The notes under the pieces were generated by a model. That model saw only the letters and a list, made by a program, of their open reading frames with translations, had not been told where the DNA came from and did no database searches. DNA of 64,000 nt, taken from assembly GCF_002150035.1 (NCBI RefSeq), contig NZ_NETS01000007.1, forward strand, positions 124,001 through 188,000. Direction: 5' to 3'. Each line of letters starts with the position of its first letter. The stretch's first letter is position 1. Source of the stretch: Leptospira venezuelensis. GTDB lineage: Bacteria > Spirochaetota > Leptospiria > Leptospirales > Leptospiraceae. This document shows, piece by piece, positions 24,873 to 35,093 of this stretch. A program made the translations under genes and the position numbers.

Positions 24873-26183
24873 ATGAAAGTTTGCGTAATTGGAAGCGGCT
24901 ATGTTGGCCTTGTGGCTGGAGCTTGCTTTGCGGAATATGGAAATCATGTGATCTGCGTGGATAAGGACTCTAAAAAAATAGAGGACTTGAAAAAAGGAAT
25001 CATACCTATTTATGAACCTGGTCTGTCCGAATTGGTTTTGAGTAACCATAAGGAGAATCGACTGGGTTTCAGCACTTCCATCCAAGAAGGAGTAGAAGGC
25101 TCAGAAATCATTTTTATCGCTGTTGGAACTCCAACATCCGATGACGGATCCGCGGATCTAAGTGCGGTCTTCGCCGTCGCAGAACAGATCGGGAAATCAA
25201 TTAACGGTTATAAAGTTATCGTAGATAAATCCACTGTTCCAGTAGGAACTGCGGCTAAAGTAAAAGAAATCATTTCTAAAAACACCAAACACGAATTCGA
25301 CGTGGTATCCAATCCAGAGTTCCTGAAAGAAGGAGCCGCGATTGATGATTTCATGAAACCAGAAAGAGTTGTGATCGGTGCAGATAGTGAAAGAGCAGGA
25401 GAACTTGTTGCTCAACTTTACGCTCCATTCGTATTAAATGGAAACCCTATCATTAAAATGGGAACTGTTTCTGCGGAGTTAACTAAATACGCATGTAATG
25501 CATTTTTAGCTACTAAGATCTCATTTGCGAACGAGATTGCAAACTTATGCGAAACCGTTGGTGCAGATTACGAAGACGTAAGAAAAGGAATGGGAACCGA
25601 TTCCAGGATCGGCCGTCAATTCTTGTATGCCGGTATCGGCTACGGTGGTTCTTGTTTCCCTAAAGACGTTCGTGCATTGATCCGCACTTCTGAGAATTTT
25701 TCTTCTTCTCTCCGTATCATTAGAGAAGTGGAGAGAGTGAACGAGGATCAAAAAGTTCGTTTGTACACTAAGATAGAGAACTTTTTTGGGAAAGGCCAAA
25801 TCAAAGGAAAAACTCTGGCAGTTTGGGGACTGGCATTCAAGCCGGGCACAGACGATATGAGAGAGGCACCTTCTATTCCTTTATTATTAAAATTGCATGA
25901 AGAAGGAGCAAAGATCAAGGCTTTCGATCCTGTCTCTAAAGAAACTTCTGAATACTATTTCAAAGATAAGATAGAATATGCAAAAGATGCGTATGATGCA
26001 TTAGAAGGTGCGGATGCTCTACTTCTACTTACAGAATGGAGAGAATTCAGAGAACCTGATTTTTCTAGAATTAAAAAATTAATGAAAGGTCATGTGATCT
26101 TTGACGGTAGAAACCAATATCGTCCGGATCATATGAAAAAAGAAGGATTCAAATACTTCTCCATCGGTAAACAATCCGTTTAA
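24873..26183 (+). CDS. ugd: UDP-glucose 6-dehydrogenase
   Basis: The 436-residue protein starts with the NAD-binding MKVCVIGSGYVGLVAGACFAE, has the ADLSAVF and NPEFLKEGAAI motifs, and the catalytic Cys261 in GIGYGGSCFPKD; the C-terminal domain contains WGLAFKPGTDDMREAP and a terminal FDGRN. All features of an active UDP-glucose/GDP-mannose dehydrogenase of the UDP-glucose type are present. It oxidises UDP-glucose twice to UDP-glucuronate for envelope glycans. It lies 42 bases after the Wzt gene and is convergent with the thioredoxin-TPR gene. Confidence 0.93.
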   Translation: MKVCVIGSGYVGLVAGACFAEYGNHVICVDKDSKKIEDLKKGIIPIYEPGLSELVLSNHKENRLGFSTSIQEGVEGSEIIFIAVGTPTSDDGSADLSAVFAVAEQIGKSINGYKVIVDKSTVPVGTAAKVKEIISKNTKHEFDVVSNPEFLKEGAAIDDFMKPERVVIGADSERAGELVAQLYAPFVLNGNPIIKMGTVSAELTKYACNAFLATKISFANEIANLCETVGADYEDVRKGMGTDSRIGRQFLYAGIGYGGSCFPKDVRALIRTSENFSSSLRIIREVERVNEDQKVRLYTKIENFFGKGQIKGKTLAVWGLAFKPGTDDMREAPSIPLLLKLHEEGAKIKAFDPVSKETSEYYFKDKIEYAKDAYDALEGADALLLLTEWREFREPDFSRIKKLMKGHVIFDGRNQYRPDHMKKEGFKYFSIGKQSV

Positions 26184-26184
26184 A

Positions 26185-27015
26185 TCAAAGTCGATTCAAT
26201 AAGTCCTGGATCTCTTTCTTTTCGTCCGGATCAGAACTGAGTTCCAGGGCTTTTTTTAGATCTTCTTTCGCTTCTGTTTTTTGGCCGAGAGAAGAATAAG
26301 CTCCTCCTCTATAATACAAAGCTGCTTTCGAATGTCCCGTCGGGAATTTGTCCAAATATAAAGAAAACGTTTTGATTGTTTTCTCCCAATTTTTTAATTC
26401 TGAAAAACTAAGTCCTAAATTGAATAATGCCTTATGTTTGTTCTCCGGCATTCTTGGGTCTTCAGATGCGAATGATTTATAAAAATAGTCGGCTGCCTTT
26501 TTATATTCTTTTGCTTCGAAATAATACTCTCCCACTTTTAAAAGAAGAAGATTATTATCCGGATCTTTTGTTAATTCTGCTAGAAGACTAACTTCTTTGT
26601 CCCTTTTTGAATATGCTGATCTTAAGGTTTTGATTACCATTTTGTGATCCGGCATTCCAGCGATCTTCTCTGTTAGGCTTCCATTTTTATCTAAAAATAG
26701 AAGTGTAGGGTAGCCTGTTACATCATACTTTTTCTTTAAGTTTGGAAATCTATCTCCGTCCAGCGAAAGAAGTACGAATTTAGATAATTCTGCCTTAACC
26801 TCTTTTTTAGGGTAAATTTCCTTTTTGAGAGTCTTACAGTAACCGCACCAATCCGCGTATACATCTATAAAGATGGGCTTCCCGTCCTTCTTCGCTTTAT
26901 TAAAAGCTGTCTCAACGGAAGTCTCCCAAACCTCGGAGTGAACTTCGGATGTGAATACGAGGCAGATCAAGAGAAGGATGGATTGGATTTTTGAAAAGGG
27001 AAGCATTGGTCTCAT
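26185..27015 (-). CDS. Exported thioredoxin-fold protein with TPR tail
   Basis: A 276-residue protein with a signal peptide (ILLLICLVFTSEVHS), a thioredoxin domain with the redox motif YADWCGYCKTLKKEIY (active CGYC near residues 57-60) and the cis-Pro loop GYPTLLF, then TPR-type helices from about 145 to 275 (EYYFEAKEYKKAADYFYKSF, LFNLGLSFSELKNWEKTIKTF). WCGYCK is typical of DsbD-gamma-like or DUF255-like periplasmic reductants. A role in periplasmic disulfide handling, possibly for the nearby cytochrome c maturation genes, is inference. An ATG at 27006 is an alternative start three codons in. Confidence 0.82.
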   Translation of the reverse strand: MRPMLPFSKIQSILLLICLVFTSEVHSEVWETSVETAFNKAKKDGKPIFIDVYADWCGYCKTLKKEIYPKKEVKAELSKFVLLSLDGDRFPNLKKKYDVTGYPTLLFLDKNGSLTEKIAGMPDHKMVIKTLRSAYSKRDKEVSLLAELTKDPDNNLLLLKVGEYYFEAKEYKKAADYFYKSFASEDPRMPENKHKALFNLGLSFSELKNWEKTIKTFSLYLDKFPTGHSKAALYYRGGAYSSLGQKTEAKEDLKKALELSSDPDEKKEIQDLLNRL

Positions 27016-27123
27016 CTCTTCGACCTTTTTTTCTCCGTTTCGTTTTTAAGGAAACGCAGAAATACGGAATTTTTTGTTTACCGTCAAGAATAGGTCCGGA
27101 TATTCGAAGTATCTCCGGTGGTA

Positions 27124-27405
27124 ATGATGGACTTCCTGCTTCAGTTAGAGCAAATCCTTAAAAAAAGAAAAGAAGAACTTCCCGAAAAATCCTATACTGC
27201 GGACCTCTTCCGAGGCGGCGTAGATCGTATCCTTAAGAAAGTAGGGGAAGAGGCAGGAGAAGTGATTATCGCGGCAAAAAACGCGGACAAAAAAGAACTC
27301 ACTCACGAATCCGCGGATTTACTCTTTCATCTGCAGGTTCTTCTTGTGGAAAGAGGTCTTTCCCTTTCCGACATTGTAGAAGAACTTAAAAAAAGACATT
27401 CTTAA
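27124..27405 (+). CDS. hisE: Phosphoribosyl-ATP pyrophosphatase
   Basis: A 93-residue protein of the HisE/MazG-like all-alpha NTP pyrophosphatase family: YTADLFRGGVDRILKKVGEEAGEVIIAAKN carries the metal-binding EExxE/D arrangement, followed by ESADLLFHLQVLL. It performs the second step of histidine synthesis, hydrolysing PR-ATP to PR-AMP. It stands alone here, apart from other his genes. GTG 27118, ATG 27124 and ATG 27127 are all possible starts; no good ribosome-binding site separates them and 27124 is a compromise. Confidence 0.9.
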   Translation: MMDFLLQLEQILKKRKEELPEKSYTADLFRGGVDRILKKVGEEAGEVIIAAKNADKKELTHESADLLFHLQVLLVERGLSLSDIVEELKKRHS

Positions 27406-27413
27406 TAATCAGT

Positions 27414-27821
27414 TCAGACTTGGAGTTTTGTCCCGCATTCAGGACAAAATTTCGCTCCGAAAATTTCTATCTTAAATCCACAGTTATGACAGAACTTTCC
27501 ACCTAACTGTGGTTTTGCAGAAGTTCCCATTTTGGAAAGAGTTGCAGCCGCACCTTGACTGATCCTTTTATCCTGCTCTTCTAATTCTTTTACTAAACCA
27601 GAAGAGATGGATTTGAATTCAGTCTCGGTCAATTTTCCGGTATCGAATTCGATTTTCAGATCTTTCAGGTTATCCAGAAGAACGTCCCTTCTATCAAATA
27701 ACTCGGAACTTTTGGGATCCGTTTCGTAAGGAATATGTTTGGCAAACATACTCACGTAAACGAAGGGTGCCCCTATGATGGCGACTAAAACTATATAAAA
27801 GAAAATTAATAAAAAATCCAT
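27414..27821 (-). CDS. CcmI-like membrane-anchored zinc-ribbon protein
   Basis: The 135-residue protein has one N-terminal membrane helix (about 2-24), a helical segment resembling the CcmI head (DRRDVLLDNLKDLKIEFDTG with KLTETEF), and a C-terminal zinc ribbon with CHNCG and CPECG. Its last position in the cytochrome c maturation operon, with a start touching the ccmH stop, suggests a helper for apocytochrome handling in place of the classical CcmI TPR protein. The zinc ribbon is not a usual part of CcmI. Confidence 0.68.
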   Translation of the reverse strand: MDFLLIFFYIVLVAIIGAPFVYVSMFAKHIPYETDPKSSELFDRRDVLLDNLKDLKIEFDTGKLTETEFKSISSGLVKELEEQDKRISQGAAATLSKMGTSAKPQLGGKFCHNCGFKIEIFGAKFCPECGTKLQV

Positions 27822-28401
27822 TATTTCTGTTTCTCCTCAATTTCGGAGATGTATTTATCAAATGAGGAATGGTTTTCAGATTCTGTTGCGATTGCCGCTT
27901 TGGGAGCGGTTCTTCTTTTTAGATACAAATAGATCAGAAGTATTCCGAATGCTGCAGCAGCTGCGATACTAAAATCGATCCAGGAAGAATCTGGTTTCGC
28001 CAGAATATCAGGACCAAAACCCATGATGACTCCTTGAGCCATTCCCTGGTTTCCATTTTCTATAAACTTAGCAATTACAGGATCGGAAACCACGTCTTGA
28101 CCGAACCCGTGGATCATTTTGTCTACGATCACATCAGCTGATTCTCCAGCTCTTATCCTGTTCTCTATGAACACTTTGAGTTTTGCGGAAACAGTACAAT
28201 TATTGAAGGAACAACTTTTGATCGCAATAGAAGGGATACAAATACAGCGGATCCTTTCGGTTACATTATGGAATGTGCGAATATGCTCGGGATCAGTCAA
28301 ATTTGTAAAAGTGGAATCTGCGTTTGCCGCACTGGCCCAAATGAAAAATCCAAAAAGTAGAATTAGAATTTTCTTATGTAGATCAGAAGAGACAAAAAAC
28401 T

Positions 28402-28405
<4 letters not shown>
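27821..28405 (-). CDS. ccmH: CcmH-like cytochrome c maturation protein, variant Cys motif
   Basis: The 194-residue protein has a signal (about 10-30), a conserved helical Cys domain, and a C-terminal membrane helix (about 143-163). The canonical CcmH motif LRCxxC is replaced by RIRCICIPSIAIKSC..NNC, giving Cys at 54, 56, 65 and 70; the following helix with VDKMIHGFGQDVV matches the family. CcmH keeps apocytochrome c cysteines reduced. The gene overlaps ccmF by 4 bases. The changed Cys pattern goes with the CxxxY CcmE in the same operon, as in deltaproteobacterial systems. Confidence 0.8.
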
Positions 28406-30581
<2,176 letters not shown>

Positions 30582-30585
<4 letters not shown>

Positions 30586-30980
30586 TGTTCTTCTTCTTTA
30601 TAACCGGCTTCGTATTTGGATGCACATTTTGCTTCTACCTTATCAGCGACTAGGACTCCGTTTTTCCAAACTCCGTCCACTCTGGCTCTAGCACCTTCTT
30701 TAAATGCGTCGGGTAATAATGTAGCTCCCGTAAAAAAAACAGGAACTTCTTTTTCGTTTAGTTGAAGGACAAACTTGGCAGTTTTTCCTTCCCGGATAAG
30801 AGAACCTAATTTTACGAATCCTCTTACTCTTAAGAGATCATCTGCTTCGTATTTTGTAGTATTCGCAGCTAAATCAGAAGCATCCAATAATGTGTAAGAA
30901 GTTTCTTTAGAGGAGAAGAATGCAATTGTTCCTAAGGAAAGTGCGATGATACTCGCAAGCACGGTAAATTTCACGTTCAT
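30582..30980 (-). CDS. ccmE: Heme chaperone CcmE, CxxxY variant
   Basis: The 132-residue protein has an N-terminal membrane anchor (about 5-22) and the OB-fold of CcmE (VRGFVKLGSLIREG, VPVFFTGATLLPDAFKEGARARVDG). The classical heme-binding HxxxY is replaced by Cys119-x-x-x-Tyr123 in EAKCASKYE. A CxxxY CcmE is known from Desulfovibrio and some archaea, where the Cys binds heme instead of His. It would carry heme from CcmC to CcmF. It lies 6 bases after the YdcF gene, so it belongs to the same leftward transcript. Confidence 0.9.
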
Positions 30981-30986
30981 TTGTGT

Positions 30987-31811
30987 TTAATTCCAGTCCT
31001 TAGACCAAGGATATCGGATACGGAGGGGAAGAAAAGTGGAAATACTCTCTCTAAACCTGTAAACGAATAGGCCTATTCTCTCTTTCCAGGCGATGCTTGT
31101 ATTTTCCAGACTTTGGGAGGAAGGTATAAAATCGTCTATGGTCAGAATTTTGACCCTGGATCTATAGTCTGTTGGCCAAGGATGGATCTTGATTCCCGTG
31201 TTCGCAAATACCAAGAGAGATCTTTCCATATGAAATGCAGAAGTAATTAGGATCGCGGACTTCCATTTGTTTTTATGGAAAAGTTCTGCCGTTTTTTCTG
31301 CATTCTCCTTAGTGTTCCTGCTTTCATTCTCCAGAAAAACCGACTTACTTGGAACACCTAAAGATTGGAAAAATTGGAGTGCAAAGTCCGATTCCTTTCT
31401 AGTTTGGAAGAATAAGTTCCCGGAACCTCCGGTGAAAACAATACGAGGTGCCTTTCTTTTTTGAAATAATAGAACAGCGTCAGTCATTCGTTCTGCGGCA
31501 GAAGTCAACTGTACCTGTTGTTCATATAAAGCAAGGTTGTCAACAGCGCCCCCCAATACTAAAATTGCATCTGCATTCTCCAAAGTTTCCAAATGAACTG
31601 GAGGATGTTTTTCTTCCAATCCTCTGATGATCCATTGGGAAAAACTGTCCGTGGACGCTACCCAGATAATGAGAGTAGGAAGTAAAACCCAGAGCTTCTG
31701 TTTGAATTTCGGAAGTCGAAGACCGAAAAATACCAGCAAAAGTAGGCAAGCAGGTAAAGGGAATAAGAAGGCCCCCGCAAGTTTGGAGGCCGCAAAGAAG
31801 ATCGTATCCAT
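30987..31811 (-). CDS. YdcF/SanA-type (DUF218) membrane protein
   Basis: From the ATG at 31811 this is 274 residues; an in-frame ATG at 31844 lies inside the preceding small gene and is unlikely. Two N-terminal membrane segments (about 8-50) are followed by the DUF218 domain: ADAILVLGGAV, SAAERMTDAVLLFQKRKAPRIVFTGGSG, ESRNTKENAEKT and LITSAFHMERSL. This family is found in envelope-related roles (YdcF, SanA, ElyC), binding a nucleotide or lipid-linked sugar; a precise function is unproven. It sits between a 4-oxalocrotonate tautomerase gene and ccmE, with gaps of 2 and 6 bases. Confidence 0.85.
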   Translation of the reverse strand: MDTIFFAASKLAGAFLFPLPACLLLLVFFGLRLPKFKQKLWVLLPTLIIWVASTDSFSQWIIRGLEEKHPPVHLETLENADAILVLGGAVDNLALYEQQVQLTSAAERMTDAVLLFQKRKAPRIVFTGGSGNLFFQTRKESDFALQFFQSLGVPSKSVFLENESRNTKENAEKTAELFHKNKWKSAILITSAFHMERSLLVFANTGIKIHPWPTDYRSRVKILTIDDFIPSSQSLENTSIAWKERIGLFVYRFRESISTFLPLRIRYPWSKDWN

Positions 31812-31813
31812 CT

Positions 31814-31993
31814 TTATTCTAGAAGTTTTCCACCTACCGCCCAATTTTCTCTGGAGACTTCATCGATTACGATATAGGTGGATTCAGGAGGTTTTGCGGC
31901 AACTTTCGTAAGAGTTTCGGTAAATTCTTTTGTTATCTGTTGTTTTTGCTCTTTTGTAAGTGGTCCGGCAACTTTGAGATTGATGTAAGGCAT
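31814..31993 (-). CDS. 4-oxalocrotonate tautomerase family protein
   Basis: A 59-residue gene too short for typical thresholds. After Met it starts Pro-Tyr-Ile, the conserved catalytic N-terminal Pro of the tautomerase superfamily, followed by LKVAGPLTKEQKQQI, the VAAKPPESTYIVIDEV segment and a terminal WAVGGKLLE; the overall length and pattern are those of 4-OT subunits. Such proteins use Pro1 as a general base to tautomerise enol acids, usually as hexamers. It is the first gene of the leftward operon leading to YdcF and the ccm genes, 2 bases before the YdcF start. The substrate is unknown. Confidence 0.88.
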   Translation of the reverse strand: MPYINLKVAGPLTKEQKQQITKEFTETLTKVAAKPPESTYIVIDEVSRENWAVGGKLLE

Positions 31994-32148
31994 AAGTTCC
32001 TGGTGTAAATAGGTTTTTGAGGTGACTCAATGGTTTATTTCGAACGGGTATTATGCAACGGATTTTTTTCTAAAAATGGCAGGTTCGTTCAAGCCGGAAT
32101 CATGGATTCGGGTATATACTGGACCTGAAATTGTGAGGAGTTTTATCC

Positions 32149-32685
32149 ATGAAATTCGCTAAGGAAATGGCCTTCTATTCTGCGTACCACCAAGAAAAAA
32201 GAAACGTGTGGATTCACGTATTAGGAGTTCCTACCATCACCTTCACCTTATTTTTGGTGCTTAATAGATTAGAGTTAGTTAATGTTTTCGGTTATACAGT
32301 AACAGCTGCGACCGTATTCGGGATCGCTGTGCTTGCTTACTACTTCACCCTGGATTTTATTTTTGCAGCTGCAACTACTGTGGTCTTTGGATCTTTGATG
32401 TTCCTAGCTCAGTACATTACGCTGTCACTGACTGCCACAACTGCATGGAGTATCTTTGCTGTTGCTCAACTAATAGGTTGGGGAGCTCAATTCTACGGAC
32501 ATTTTATTTTTGAAAAAAGCCGTCCTGCTTTATTCGACAATTTATTCCAAGCAATAGTATCTGCTCCGATATTCGTAATTGCAGATGTATTCTTCGAATT
32601 GGGATATAGAAAAGATGTGCAAGAAGCAGTTCGTAAAGAATTAGCAGCACAAGGCAAACTCAAAAACTTCAGCACTGCTCATTAA
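32149..32685 (+). CDS. Mpo1-like (DUF962) membrane protein
   Basis: The 178-residue protein starts with the family signature FYSAYHQEKRNVWIHVLGVP, whose His residues correspond to the iron ligands of yeast Mpo1, and ends with the second conserved block AQFYGHFIFEKSRPALFDNL. About four membrane segments lie between them. Yeast Mpo1 is an Fe(II)-dependent dioxygenase that removes one carbon from 2-hydroxy fatty acids; bacterial members are unstudied. Single gene with a ribosome-binding site (GTGAGGAG) and a strong terminator after it. Confidence 0.88.
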   Translation: MKFAKEMAFYSAYHQEKRNVWIHVLGVPTITFTLFLVLNRLELVNVFGYTVTAATVFGIAVLAYYFTLDFIFAAATTVVFGSLMFLAQYITLSLTATTAWSIFAVAQLIGWGAQFYGHFIFEKSRPALFDNLFQAIVSAPIFVIADVFFELGYRKDVQEAVRKELAAQGKLKNFSTAH

Positions 32686-32709
32686 CATTCTCTCTTGCTT
32701 TTACGCAAA

Positions 32710-32740
32710 CGCCCGCTATCAAGCGGGCGATTTTCTTTTT
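32710..32740 (+). terminator. Strong rho-independent terminator after the Mpo1-like gene
   Basis: CGCCCGCT at 32710-32717 pairs perfectly with AGCGGGCG at 32722-32729 around a 4-base loop, followed by TTTTCTTTTT. It separates the rightward Mpo1-like gene from the convergent AraC-type regulator gene. Confidence 0.88.
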
Positions 32741-32757
32741 ATAATATTAAGTAATTA

Positions 32758-33540
32758 TTAAACGCAAAAATGGACAACTACGTTTGTGTTTGCACCTAAA
32801 AACTTAGAAGGTTGCACGCCAAACATTCTTTTAAAAGTCCTACTTAGATGCGCTTGATCTGCAAAACCGGCAGCATGAGAAGCCTCAGTTAGATTCCCAC
32901 CTTCTTTCAAAAGTTTAGCAGCTTCATGAAGTCTTAGCCAAAGTTGGTATTGTCTTACAGGTAATCCCATCTGCAATTTGAAAACATGCATGAATCTTGT
33001 TTCTGAAAATCCCGCTTCCTTTGCGAGTTCTGGAACAGAGATAGAGCCTGGAAGAGCGGATTTCATTCGAAGAGTAGCTGATAGGATTCTGGGATCCAAA
33101 GAAACTCTGGAAGGTTTTTCCGTTCCAACACAAGCAAGTATATCTTCGAAAAGTTCCTTAGCAGCTTGGCAGTTTATATTTTCATGAAATAGGTTTTTGC
33201 ATCTGGAAAGAACGGGTTCTAAGTTCTCAAAAGGGATCTCAGAGATTCCCTTTCTTCCGAACCTGGCAGCAACGGAAGCGTAATCGATACCATAAGGATC
33301 GATTTGTAAAACGATCATATCTGAATTTTCTGCAGAAAGAGTATGGTAAGTATTCGGAGCCAAAACTACCGCTTGGAATTCGAGTACATGGCCAGATTCT
33401 TCGATCACTTTGAATTTAGAGGTTAACGAGATTAGAATGGAAACTGCATAGTGAGAGTGGGGATCCGTGGTTAGTCCTTTTTGGGCCAAGAATACCCTGG
33501 CTCCGAAATAAAATAATGTTCCTATTTGAGATTCTTCCAT
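32758..33540 (-). CDS. AraC-family transcriptional regulator
   Basis: The 260-residue protein has an N-terminal cupin-like sensor region (HSHYAVSILISL near 22-35, then beta strands) and a C-terminal double helix-turn-helix (about 155-255): SVPELAKEAGFSETRFMHVFKLQMGLPVRQYQLW, then LTEASHAAGFADQAHLSRTFKRMFGVQPSKF. Signal and target are unknown; the downstream neighbour on the same strand upstream of it is an alpha/beta hydrolase gene 15 bases away, so the two may be co-transcribed with the hydrolase first. Confidence 0.9.
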   Translation of the reverse strand: MEESQIGTLFYFGARVFLAQKGLTTDPHSHYAVSILISLTSKFKVIEESGHVLEFQAVVLAPNTYHTLSAENSDMIVLQIDPYGIDYASVAARFGRKGISEIPFENLEPVLSRCKNLFHENINCQAAKELFEDILACVGTEKPSRVSLDPRILSATLRMKSALPGSISVPELAKEAGFSETRFMHVFKLQMGLPVRQYQLWLRLHEAAKLLKEGGNLTEASHAAGFADQAHLSRTFKRMFGVQPSKFLGANTNVVVHFCV

Positions 33541-33555
33541 TTCCCGAATACCGGA

Positions 33556-34383
33556 TTATAATTTTTGAATGATTCTTTCCAGGGTTTTTTCAGGACGTTC
33601 GAATGGAAAAAAATGGGAAACATCATCCCATTGCTCCAAGCTTGAGTTTGGATTTCCTTTGATAATCTTTTTAGCAGCAGAAGGAGAACATACTTCGTAT
33701 TTTCTGGGAATTGTAATATGAGTTTCTGTTTTGATCCTTCTATATTGCAGCAAACTTAAAAAACTGACTGAATTAAAAATTTTGGCCTCTAGTTCAGGAG
33801 GACAACATAAGACCCATTTATCTTCTTCTTTTTTGAAACAAGACTTTAAATAATCTTCAAATACCTTGTCGGACCAATTTGCAAATGTGGGAGTCTTTCT
33901 GAATGCTTTTTTGACAAACTCCAGATTTTTAAATTCTCTTCTTCTTTTTATAGCACCTTTTGCTAAAGGAGTATCGAAAGCTAAGGCTAGAAGAAGGTAA
34001 GCAAAATTTAATATCACAGGATCCATTGCAAAAATTTTCCGAAAGTGGTCCGGCCTTTTGTAGGAAGAAAGAAGGATGCTTGCTCCTCCCAAAGAATGTC
34101 CAATCCCCACAACATTTTTCAGATTTTCTGTTTCTATCAGTGCTAAAATTTGATCTCTAAAGAAAAACCAATCTTTCCATTCTAAGTTTGGTTCTGATTG
34201 ACCATGACCACAAAAATCTAAAGCAAGAACTCTATGCGTTTCAGAAAGTTTTTGTATTAAATAAGAATAACAACCCGCAGAAAATCCATTAGCGTGAGCA
34301 ATCAAGATTGGTTCCGAGGATTTATTTCCAGAATCTATATAAGATAGTTTGATCCCACGGAAGTTAAATGTTTTTCTATCCAT
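33556..34383 (-). CDS. Alpha/beta hydrolase
   Basis: A 275-residue alpha/beta hydrolase with the oxyanion stretch LIAHANGFSAGCYS, the nucleophile elbow GHSLGGAS (Ser about residue 98), and a catalytic His probably in DDVSHFFPF close to the C-terminus. There is no signal peptide, so it is cytoplasmic. It precedes the AraC regulator gene by 15 bases in the same direction. Substrate unknown; esterase or lipase-like activity is the generic expectation. Confidence 0.87.
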   Translation of the reverse strand: MDRKTFNFRGIKLSYIDSGNKSSEPILIAHANGFSAGCYSYLIQKLSETHRVLALDFCGHGQSEPNLEWKDWFFFRDQILALIETENLKNVVGIGHSLGGASILLSSYKRPDHFRKIFAMDPVILNFAYLLLALAFDTPLAKGAIKRRREFKNLEFVKKAFRKTPTFANWSDKVFEDYLKSCFKKEEDKWVLCCPPELEAKIFNSVSFLSLLQYRRIKTETHITIPRKYEVCSPSAAKKIIKGNPNSSLEQWDDVSHFFPFERPEKTLERIIQKL

Positions 34384-34527
34384 TCAAGATTTGCCCTTGC
34401 TATTTCTTTCCCTTTGCTTTCGATGGACAGGAATTCGGAGTTTCGACCGATTCCCGAAAGAGGGATAATACACTCTTCCTAAGGGGAGATTACAAGAAAA
34501 CAATAATCGAATTCTTGAGAGAGATAG

Positions 34528-34905
34528 ATGAAATTTACGGTGATAATCATTTTCGTAGTCGCATTATTCTTCAATGCCTTAGCAAACATTTTGATTAAGG
34601 CAAGTTCTTTAGGAGATAAAACAAATACGGCTTCCGGAATCGAAGGATTGATTAAAGCATTTTTACATCCGGTTTTCTTTGCAGGACTTGCTTCTTTCGG
34701 GATCGCGTTATTGGGTTATAGATGGGTATTAGGTAACGGATTAAAATTATCGTTGGCTTATCCACTCTTCACATCTGCTGGATTTATTATAGTACTCGTA
34801 GCTTCCGCGATATTTTTTAAAGAAGAACTAAACTGGACTCAATGGACAGGAATAGGTTTGATACTCGCTGGAGTATGGTTGACCTCTGCAGAAATGTTTG
34901 TTTAA
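34528..34905 (+). CDS. Small four-helix DMT/EmrE-like membrane protein
   Basis: A 125-residue protein with four membrane segments typical of small DMT-superfamily transporters: FFNALANILIKASSL in the first, a G-rich second, LKLSLAYPLFTSAGFIIVLVASAIFFKEEL in the third, and WTGIGLILAGVWL in the fourth. The KEEL...G--LI--GV motif is shared with EamA/ArnE/EmrE proteins. It should work as a dimer, moving a small molecule or lipid-linked sugar. A GAGAGAGATAG ribosome-binding stretch precedes the ATG. Substrate unknown. Confidence 0.8.
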   Translation: MKFTVIIIFVVALFFNALANILIKASSLGDKTNTASGIEGLIKAFLHPVFFAGLASFGIALLGYRWVLGNGLKLSLAYPLFTSAGFIIVLVASAIFFKEELNWTQWTGIGLILAGVWLTSAEMFV

Positions 34906-34999
34906 GCCATTAAGTTAAGAATTAATAAACCGAATAGAGTAGTGGTCTCGAATTCATTTTGTGACTGAGATCATTACTCCTGGAGTCTAACTACAAGAG

Positions 35000-35043
35000 G
35001 ATAGTCGCTTCGCTCCTGAAGCCCGGGTAGCCGGACTATAAGC
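35000..35043 (+). repeat. GC-rich intergenic repeat, copy 1
   Basis: The stretch beginning GATAGTCGCTTCGCTCCTGA is closely matched on the reverse strand by 45788-45725 (GATAATCGCTTCACTCCTGA). It is GC-rich compared with its surroundings and contains nested inverted repeats around CCCGGG and CCGG. Confidence 0.6.
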
Positions 35044-35093
35044 TAAAATTCAAACCGGTCCAAGCTTAAAGTTTTTTAACTTTATAGGATGGT

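Noticed and set aside
34368..34598. 76-residue frame before the EmrE-like gene
   Set aside because: No motif, no good start, and it overlaps the real start of the EmrE-like gene in another frame.
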